The translations under genes and the position numbers were made by a program. Of a stretch of 64,000 nucleotides of DNA, positions 57,960 to 64,000 are shown one piece after another. The notes below the pieces were generated by a model that saw only the letters and a list, made by a program, of their open reading frames with translations, did no database searches and was not told the DNA's origin. Positions within the stretch are counted from its first letter, which is position 1. The number at the start of each line of letters is the position of its first letter. Source of the stretch: Streptomyces pilosus (lineage in GTDB: Bacteria; Actinomycetota; Actinomycetes; Streptomycetales; Streptomycetaceae); assembly GCF_014649835.1 (NCBI RefSeq), contig NZ_BMTU01000005.1, positions 310,001 through 374,000 on the forward strand, read 5' to 3'.

Positions 57960-59459
57960 TCAGAAGAGTCCGGTGTCGGTGAAGCGGAGGACCAGCTGGG
58001 GGGCGCCGGACAGGACGATGCCGATCACCCCGGTCAGGGCGAGGGCGGCGGTGAGCGGAGCGGGCAGGCGGTGCCGGACCGGCTCGCCCGCGGGGGCACG
58101 GAACAGCAGGGCGGTCCAGCGGAGGTAGTAGACCAGCGCGATCACGACGTTGACGGCCATGACGACGGCGAGCCAGCCGAGTCCGGCGTCGACGGCCGCG
58201 GCGAAGACGGTGACCTTGGCGAAGAGGCCGATGATGCCCGGCGGGAGCCCGGCGAGGCAGAGCAGGAAGAAGCCGAGGAGCAGCGCGGTGAGCGGGCTGG
58301 AGGCGTACAGGCCGCGGTAGTCGGCGACGCGGTTGAGGCGGTGCGCGCGGCCCACGAGGGCGGCCACCGCGAAGGCGCCCAGGTTCACGGCGGCGTACAT
58401 GAGGGCGTAGGCGAGGGTGGAGCCGATGGACCTCTCGGGGTCGCCGGAGTACGCGGCGGCGGCGATCGGCACCAGGAGGTAGCCGGCCTGGCCGACGGAC
58501 GACCAGGCGAGGAGGCGTACGGCACTGTGCGCGCGCGAGGCCTGCTGTCTGAGGGCGCCGACGTTGCCGACGGTCATGGTGAGCGCGGCCAGGACGGCGA
58601 GGGCGGGGCCCCAGACGTCGGCGTAGGACGGCAGGGCGACGACGGTGACGAGGATCAGGCCGGAGAAACCGACCGCCTTGCCGATGACGGACAGGTACGC
58701 GGCGATCGGCAGGGGGGCGCCCACGTAGGTGTCGGGGACCCAGAAGTGGAACGGCACGGCGGCGGTCTTGAAGGCGAAGCCGACGAGGGTGAGGACGACA
58801 CCGGTCTGGGCGAGGGTGTGGAGCTGTCCGTCGACGGTCTGGATCCGCTCGGCGACGCGGGTCAGGTGCAGGGTGCCGGTGGCGGCGTAGACGAAGCCGA
58901 TGCCGAGCAGGCTGACCGCGGTGGCGGTGACGGAGGACAGGAAGAACTTCAGGGCCGCCTCGGAGGACCTGCGGTCGCCGTGCCGGAGGCCGACCAGGGC
59001 GAAGGCGGGCAGGGAGGCGACCTCCAGGGCGACGACGAGGGTGGCGAGGTCGCGGGAGGCGGGCAGGAGGGCGGCGCCGGCCGCGGAGGCGAGGAACAGG
59101 AACCAGTACTCGCCCTCGGGGAGCCGTGCGCGGTCGTCCTTCAGGGTGGTGACGGAGAGCAGGGCGGTCAGGAGGGCGCCGCCGAGGACCAGGAACTGGA
59201 TGACGAGGGTGAAGCGGTCGGCGGTGTAGCTGCACACGCTCGTGTCTCCGACCAGGCAGAAGGTGCTGCGGTCGGCGTCGAGGAGGGGCAGCAGCATGAG
59301 CGTGGCGGCGGCGAGTCCGGCCACCGCCAGCCAGCCGAGGAGCGGCTTCCTGCGTTCGTCGACGAACAGGTCGGCGACGAGCACGGCGAGTCCGACGACC
59401 GCCGCGATGGTGGGGGGCGCGATGGCCAGCCAGTCGACGGACTGGACGAGGGAGCTCAT
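57960..59459 (-). CDS. nuoN: NADH-quinone oxidoreductase subunit N
   Basis: 499 aa, the antiporter-like subunit next to the membrane arm end of complex I. Features are about 14 membrane helices, [15 protein letters not shown] with the conserved Glu, [18 protein letters not shown] with the key Lys, and [20 protein letters not shown] with the proton-channel Lys/His pattern. The ATG at 59459 overlaps the nuoM stop (ATGA). It is the last nuo gene, and no further gene follows before the 205-bp gap to htpX. Confidence 0.96.
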   Translation of the reverse strand: MSSLVQSVDWLAIAPPTIAAVVGLAVLVADLFVDERRKPLLGWLAVAGLAAATLMLLPLLDADRSTFCLVGDTSVCSYTADRFTLVIQFLVLGGALLTALLSVTTLKDDRARLPEGEYWFLFLASAAGAALLPASRDLATLVVALEVASLPAFALVGLRHGDRRSSEAALKFFLSSVTATAVSLLGIGFVYAATGTLHLTRVAERIQTVDGQLHTLAQTGVVLTLVGFAFKTAAVPFHFWVPDTYVGAPLPIAAYLSVIGKAVGFSGLILVTVVALPSYADVWGPALAVLAALTMTVGNVGALRQQASRAHSAVRLLAWSSVGQAGYLLVPIAAAAYSGDPERSIGSTLAYALMYAAVNLGAFAVAALVGRAHRLNRVADYRGLYASSPLTALLLGFFLLCLAGLPPGIIGLFAKVTVFAAAVDAGLGWLAVVMAVNVVIALVYYLRWTALLFRAPAGEPVRHRLPAPLTAALALTGVIGIVLSGAPQLVLRFTDTGLF

Positions 59460-61084
59460 CGGGTGCCTCCTGTGAGGAGCTGCTGCACGGCCGGGTCGGT
59501 CAGCCCGAGGAGGGCCTTCGGCCACAGGCCGGCGACGACGGTGAGGACGACGAGCGGGGTCCAGGCCGCGAACTCGTAGGCGCGCACGTCGGTGAGGCGC
59601 GGGGCGTCCTGGGGCGCGGCTCCCATGCAGACCCTGCGGACCACGATCAGCAGGTACGCGGCCGTCAGGAGGGTGCCGAACGCGCCGATCGCCATGAAGG
59701 TGAGGAAGGCGGGCCGGCTGAGTCCCGCGGCGGGCTCGAAGGCGCCGAACAGGGCGAGCATCTCGCCCCAGAACCCGGCGAGGCCGGGCAGTCCGAGGGA
59801 GGCGACGGCGGCGAAGGCGAACAGGCCGCCGAGGCGGGGGGCCCGGCCGTAGAGGGCGGCGCCGGTCTCGGGATGTTCCGGCGCGGCGGAGCCGCTCGTT
59901 GCGGGGTGGTGGCCGGGTGACTGGCGGGCGAGGGTGTCGAGGTCGGTGCTGCCGGTGCGGTCCTTGAGGGCGCCGACCAGGAAGAACAGCAGGCCGGTGA
60001 CGAGGCCGTGGGCGATGTTGGCGAACAGGGCGCCGTTGACGCCGGTCGGGGTCATGGTGGCGATGCCGAGGAGGACGAAGCCCATGTGGCCGACGGAGGA
60101 GTAGGCGATGAGGCGCTTGAGGTCGCCGTTCGCGCCTCGTCCGGCGAGGGCCAGGCAGGCGAGGGATCCGTAGACGATGCCGACGACGGCGAACGCGGCC
60201 AGGTACGGCGCGAAGGTGCGGAAGCCGTCCGGCGCGGCGGGCAGCAGGATCCGTACGAACCCGTAGGTGCCCATCTTCAGCAGGACGCCGGCCAGCAGGA
60301 CCGAGCCGACGGTCGGCGCGGCGGTGTGGGCGTCCGGCAGCCAGCTGTGCAGGGGCCACATCGGGGTCTTGACCGCGAGGCCGATCCCGATCGCCAGAAC
60401 GGCGATGACCTGCACGGACGCGGTCAGGGACCGGCCGTTGTCAGTGGCGAGTGCCACCATGTCGAACGTGCCCGCCTTGATTCCGATCAGGAGCAGGCCG
60501 AGCAGCATGACCACGGAGCCGAGCAGCGTGTAGAGGATGAACTTCAAGGCGGCCTCGGCCCTGCCCTCGCTGCCCCAGCGGGCGATGAGGAAGTACATCG
60601 GGATGAGGACCGTCTCGAAGGCGAGGAAGAACAGGACCAGGTCGAGGACCGCGAAGGTCGCCAGGGTGCCGGACTCCAGGACGAGCAGCAGGGCGACGAA
60701 GGCCTTCGGGGACGGGCCCGCGGGCGGCTTGAAGTACGAGTACAGGGCGCTGAGGAAGGTCAGCAGCGCGGTGAGGACCAGAAGGGGGAGGGAGATGCCG
60801 TCGGTGCCGAGGTGGATGCGCACGTCGAGTGCGGGGATCCAGCTGATGTCGGTCGTGGCCTGCATCGTGGCCGGCCGGCTGTGGTCGAAGCCGAGCGCGA
60901 GGACGATCGCGGCGGCGAGGACGGCGCCGGTGACGGTGACGCCGTGGCGGAGCACGGCCTGCTCGGGTGACTTCCCCTTCAGTCCGGGCGGGGCCGGCAG
61001 GAGGGCGGCGGCGGCGCCGAGGAGCGGGCCGACGACGAGGAACGCCAGAAGGAACTGCATCACGGACTCGCTGATATCGATCAC
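59456..61084 (-). CDS. nuoM: NADH-quinone oxidoreductase subunit M
   Basis: 542 aa, antiporter-like proton-pumping subunit. Visible motifs: LFFLAFETVLIPMYFLIARW with the conserved Glu, AALKFILYTLLGSVVMLLGL with the key Lys, AVKTPMWPLHSWLPDAHTAA and AYSSVGHMGFVLLGIATMTP. About 14 membrane helices. It lies 6 bp after nuoL and overlaps nuoN. It forms the middle of the membrane arm and takes part in proton translocation. Confidence 0.96.
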   Translation of the reverse strand: MIDISESVMQFLLAFLVVGPLLGAAAALLPAPPGLKGKSPEQAVLRHGVTVTGAVLAAAIVLALGFDHSRPATMQATTDISWIPALDVRIHLGTDGISLPLLVLTALLTFLSALYSYFKPPAGPSPKAFVALLLVLESGTLATFAVLDLVLFFLAFETVLIPMYFLIARWGSEGRAEAALKFILYTLLGSVVMLLGLLLIGIKAGTFDMVALATDNGRSLTASVQVIAVLAIGIGLAVKTPMWPLHSWLPDAHTAAPTVGSVLLAGVLLKMGTYGFVRILLPAAPDGFRTFAPYLAAFAVVGIVYGSLACLALAGRGANGDLKRLIAYSSVGHMGFVLLGIATMTPTGVNGALFANIAHGLVTGLLFFLVGALKDRTGSTDLDTLARQSPGHHPATSGSAAPEHPETGAALYGRAPRLGGLFAFAAVASLGLPGLAGFWGEMLALFGAFEPAAGLSRPAFLTFMAIGAFGTLLTAAYLLIVVRRVCMGAAPQDAPRLTDVRAYEFAAWTPLVVLTVVAGLWPKALLGLTDPAVQQLLTGGTR

Positions 61085-61090
61085 GCCTGC

Positions 61091-63085
61091 TCACGCTCCC
61101 GTGGCGGCGAGGACGACGGCGACCGTGAGGACGACGGTGCCGGCGAGCAGCGCGCTCACATAGGTCTGCAGATTGCCGGTCTGGGCCCGTCGTACGGCTG
61201 CGCCGAGCCAGCGGGGCAGTGTGCCCGCGCCGCGGACGTAGGTCTCGACGACCTCGCGGTCGAGGAACCTGACCAGGCGCGCGCCGGCCCGGACCGGGCG
61301 GACGAAGAGCGCCGTGTACAGGGCGTCCAGGTGGAAGCCGGCGGCCGCGGGCCGGTGCAGCGGGCCGAGCAGCAGCCGTCCGGGGTCCGACGGGTCGGAG
61401 GCGTACGCGATGTCGCCGTAGGCCGGTTCGTGGCTGGCGATGGCCTCCGCCTCGACCCGCCCGGCGTCGCCACCGGGGTGGGCGGCGACGGCGCCGAGGG
61501 GGATGCGGGCGGCGTGCGCGGTGGTGTGCCGCCAGGCGGCGTAGGTGACGATGCCGCCGACCAGCGCGACGCCCGTGCCGAGTACAGAGGTGGTCAGGGT
61601 CGGGGTCAGGTCGTGGCCGTCGAACCAGTCGGGCAGCACGCGGAAGGCGAGGCCGCCGAGCGCGAGGGACGGGACGGCGAGCACCCACAGCACCACGGTC
61701 ATCGAGAGCGGCTGCCTGCCGTGGTCGGGGGCCTCCGGTCCGTCACCGCGGAACGCCAGGAGCCACAGGCGGGTCGCGTACGCGGCGGTGAGCACGGCCG
61801 TGACCAGGCCGGCGAGGAGGACGATCCAGCCCGCGGCGGCGGGAGCGTTCCCGGTGTGGCCGGTGACGACGTGCTCGGCGGCCCCGAGGACGGTCTCCTT
61901 GGAGAAGAAACCGCTGAACGGCGGGATCGCGGCGAGCGCGAGGAGTGCCACGGTCGTCGTCCAGTAGGCGTCGGGGACGCGGTCGCGCAGATGGCCCATA
62001 CGGGACATGGCGGCCAGCGAGTTGGTGCCGGCGGCGTGGATGATCACACCGGCGGCGAGGAACAGCAGCGCCTTGAAGGCGCCGTGGGACAGGAGGTGGA
62101 AGACGGCGGCGCCGCGGTCGGCGACGGCGAGGGCGCCGGTCATGTAGCCGAGCTGACCGATCGTCGAGTAGGCGAGGACGCGTTTGATGTCGTCCTGGGC
62201 GAGCGCGGCGAGCGCCGAGCCGGTCATGGTCACGGCGGCCATGACGGCGAGGACGGTCATCGCGGCCCGGGAGGCCTCGAAGAGCGGGAGGAGGCGGGCG
62301 ACGAAGTAGACACCGGCGGCGACCATGGTCGCGGCGTGGATGAGCGCGGAGACGGGGGTGGGGCCCGCCATCGCGTCGGGGAGCCAGGTGTGCAGGGGGA
62401 ACTGCGCCGACTTGCCGGCCACGCCCGCCAGGAGCAGCAGGGCGATGAGCGTGGGGTGTTCGATGCCGCCGTTCCCGACGGCGCCGAGGATCCGGGTGAT
62501 GCGGAACGACCCGGCTTCGGTGGCCAGGGCGAACAGGCCGATGAGGAAGGGGACGTCGCCGAGCTTGGTGACCAGGAAGGCCTTGAGGGAGGCCGCGCGG
62601 GCCTCGGGGGTCTCCCAGTAGTGGCCGACGAGGAAGTAGGAGCAGATGCCCATGACTTCCCAGCCGACCAGCAGCACCATCAGGTCGCCGGTGTAGACGA
62701 CCAGGAGCATCGCGGAGGTGAACAGGGAGACGAGGGCGGCGTAGGAGGGGTAGCGCGGGTCGTCGCGCAGGTAGCCGGTCGAGTAGATCTGCACGCAGGT
62801 GGCGACGACGGTGACCAGTACGGCGGTCAGCGCGGCGAAACCGTCGACGTGCAGGGCGAGTTCGACGGGGACGGAACCGGTCGGGGTGAGCTCGGTGGCG
62901 GCGTCCACCGGACCGCCGCCGCCCTGGCGGGCGGCGACCGCGGCGGCGAGCCCGAGCGAGGCGAGGGCCGGCAGGACGGCCAGCGGGCGGACGAAGCCGG
63001 GGGCGGTGCGGCCCAGGAGCAGTCCGGCGATCGCGCCGAGGAAGGGGAGGAGGGGGACGAGGACGGCGAGGGTGGTCGTGGTCAC
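61091..63085 (-). CDS. nuoL: NADH-quinone oxidoreductase subunit L
   Basis: 664 aa, the largest antiporter-like subunit. Motifs: [20 protein letters not shown] with the conserved Glu, [19 protein letters not shown] with the Lys, [20 protein letters not shown] and [20 protein letters not shown]. The long C-terminal part includes the lateral helix region, ending [20 protein letters not shown] and a last membrane helix. Its ATG overlaps the nuoK stop (ATGA). Confidence 0.96.
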   Translation of the reverse strand: MTTTTLAVLVPLLPFLGAIAGLLLGRTAPGFVRPLAVLPALASLGLAAAVAARQGGGGPVDAATELTPTGSVPVELALHVDGFAALTAVLVTVVATCVQIYSTGYLRDDPRYPSYAALVSLFTSAMLLVVYTGDLMVLLVGWEVMGICSYFLVGHYWETPEARAASLKAFLVTKLGDVPFLIGLFALATEAGSFRITRILGAVGNGGIEHPTLIALLLLAGVAGKSAQFPLHTWLPDAMAGPTPVSALIHAATMVAAGVYFVARLLPLFEASRAAMTVLAVMAAVTMTGSALAALAQDDIKRVLAYSTIGQLGYMTGALAVADRGAAVFHLLSHGAFKALLFLAAGVIIHAAGTNSLAAMSRMGHLRDRVPDAYWTTTVALLALAAIPPFSGFFSKETVLGAAEHVVTGHTGNAPAAAGWIVLLAGLVTAVLTAAYATRLWLLAFRGDGPEAPDHGRQPLSMTVVLWVLAVPSLALGGLAFRVLPDWFDGHDLTPTLTTSVLGTGVALVGGIVTYAAWRHTTAHAARIPLGAVAAHPGGDAGRVEAEAIASHEPAYGDIAYASDPSDPGRLLLGPLHRPAAAGFHLDALYTALFVRPVRAGARLVRFLDREVVETYVRGAGTLPRWLGAAVRRAQTGNLQTYVSALLAGTVVLTVAVVLAATGA

Positions 63086-63489
63086 GCGGTGGCCTCGGCC
63101 TTCTCGGTGGCCGACCGGGGCGCGGAGGCCGCACCGCCGGACGCGTCGCCGTCGGGACCGTCGGGTTCGTGGCCCTCGGCCGTGTCGCGGAGCCGGTCGA
63201 TGTCCGAGGTGCCGCGGTTGCGGTGGACGGCGAGGACGATCGCCAGGCCGATGCCGATCTCGGCGGCGGCGATGGCGATGGTGAACAGGGCCAGGGCCTG
63301 GCCGGAGTGCAGGGTCTCCTCGGCGGCCCGGCTGAGCCAGACGTCGAAGGCGACCAGGTTCAGGTTGACGGCGTTGAGCATCAGCTCGACCGACATCAGG
63401 ACGAGGATCGCGTTGCGGCGGGCGAGGACGCCGTACAGGCCGGTGCAGAAGAGGAGGGCGGACAGTACGGCGGGATAGGCGAGGTGCAT
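63082..63489 (-). CDS. nuoK: NADH-quinone oxidoreductase subunit K, with extended tail
   Basis: 135 aa. Three membrane helices with the NuoK motifs [20 protein letters not shown] (conserved Glu), [16 protein letters not shown] and [20 protein letters not shown] (second conserved Glu). The family is usually about 100 aa; here about 35 polar residues follow ([20 protein letters not shown]). The ATG overlaps the nuoJ stop (TGATG). It lies in the hinge region of complex I. Confidence 0.95.
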   Translation of the reverse strand: MHLAYPAVLSALLFCTGLYGVLARRNAILVLMSVELMLNAVNLNLVAFDVWLSRAAEETLHSGQALALFTIAIAAAEIGIGLAIVLAVHRNRGTSDIDRLRDTAEGHEPDGPDGDASGGAASAPRSATEKAEATA

Positions 63490-64000
63490 CAGCGGGTCCC
63501 TTCCGTCTCGCGCCGGGTGGGCCCGGGCCCCGGGGTGCCGGGGGTGGGGGCGGTGGCCGCCGCCCGTTCGGCCTTGGCCTTGCGGGAGAGGACGATCGCG
63601 CCGACGAGGGCGGCGAGAAGGAGGACGGAGAGGGCCTCGAAGGGGAGGACCCAGTGCTGGAAGAGACTCGCGCCGGTCACCTCGGTCGAGCCGGCGGGCG
63701 CGCCGTCCAGGTCGATCCAGGTGGTCCGGAAGGCGTCGACGACCACCCAGACCAGGGCGGCCGCGGCGGTGACGGCCACGCCGAGGGCGACCCAGCGGTT
63801 GCCGGAGTCGGCGTCGGGTGAGCGGCCGATGGGGGCCCGGGTGAGCATGAGCCCGAACAGGAGGAGGACGACGACGGAGCCGACGTAGATGAGGACCTGC
63901 ACCCAGGCGATGAACTCGGCGGTGAGCAGGAGGTATTCGACGGCGAGGCCGCCGAGGGCCACCACCAGCCACAGGGCGGCGTGCACCAGTTGCCGGGTGG
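63489..64000 (-). CDS. nuoJ: NADH-quinone oxidoreductase subunit J, N-terminus cut by window edge
   Basis: The visible 170 codons start inside the gene. Membrane helices read [40 protein letters not shown] (family motif [12 protein letters not shown]), and [18 protein letters not shown], then [21 protein letters not shown] basic Arg/Pro-rich tail follows. The true start lies beyond position 64000, and the GTG at 63986 is internal. It overlaps nuoK by one base. Confidence 0.95.
   Translation of the reverse strand, partial: TRQLVHAALWLVVALGGLAVEYLLLTAEFIAWVQVLIYVGSVVVLLLFGLMLTRAPIGRSPDADSGNRWVALGVAVTAAAALVWVVVDAFRTTWIDLDGAPAGSTEVTGASLFQHWVLPFEALSVLLLAALVGAIVLSRKAKAERAAATAPTPGTPGPGPTRRETEGTR

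Overview
The window reads as a chromosomal core segment of a Streptomyces. The sequence is very GC-rich, GTG starts are frequent, and the ribosomal, RNA polymerase and NADH dehydrogenase proteins match Streptomyces sizes (RpoB 1161 aa from a TTG start, RpoC 1299 aa, S3 with an Arg/Gly-rich tail, NusG with a long acidic N-terminus). Most genes lie on the minus strand.

Layout. (1) 1-5966: the end of the spc cluster (rplX partial, rplN) and the complete S10 cluster (rpsQ, rpmC, rplP, rpsC, rplV, rpsS, rplB, rplW, rplD, rplC, rpsJ), transcribed leftward from a long leader. (2) 6375-24636: a variable interval between the S10 and str operons. It holds a cupin protein, a DUF2071 protein, a tautomerase/SDR pair facing an XRE-type regulator, gdhA, a deletion-damaged XRE/DUF397/ATP-binding regulatory locus, a zinc-ribbon HTH protein, an overlapping three-gene operon of unknown membrane proteins, a DUF574-type methyltransferase, a secreted GH10 xylanase, an aldo/keto reductase-LLM oxidoreductase operon facing a TetR regulator, a LysR regulator, a secreted chitin-binding serine protease, and a PD-(D/E)XK-like protein with a duplicated C-terminus. 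(3) 24817-43355: the str operon (rpsL, rpsG, fusA, tuf), rpoBC, rplJL, a lipoprotein, rplKA, nusG and secE, all leftward. (4) 43465-49603: tRNA-Trp, aspC, adenosine deaminase, murB, a paired hot-dog (MaoC) dehydratase, rpmG, tRNA-Met and tRNA-Thr. The order rpmG-MaoC-MaoC-tRNA-Trp-secE-nusG-rplK-rplA recalls the Mycobacterium rpmG2-hadABC-trpT-secE locus. (5) 49819-57754: a degenerate cytosine-deaminase-like protein, an NAD(P)-binding protein, a small zinc protein, a two-gene membrane operon with a TTA codon, a tRNA fragment, yajQ, a GlsB-type protein, an APC permease, a YccF protein and htpX. (6) 57960-64000: the distal nuo operon (nuoN, M, L, K, and nuoJ cut by the window edge).

How it works together. 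The window is dominated by growth-rate genes: translation, transcription, respiratory complex I and cell-wall precursor synthesis. Strong hairpins separate transcription units. Clear housekeeping-type promoters precede rpsL and rpoB, and weaker candidates precede rpsJ, rplJ, rplK and tRNA-Trp.

Most notable: the only rpoB in the window carries Asn instead of Ser at residue 442 (E. coli 531), a change associated with rifamycin resistance. A 25-nt hairpin element, identical at 24 positions, lies at similar distances upstream of rpsJ and rpsL. A deletion appears to have fused the 3' ends of a divergent anti-sigma-like kinase gene and an XRE regulator. No phage, CRISPR array, rRNA operon or transposon was seen.
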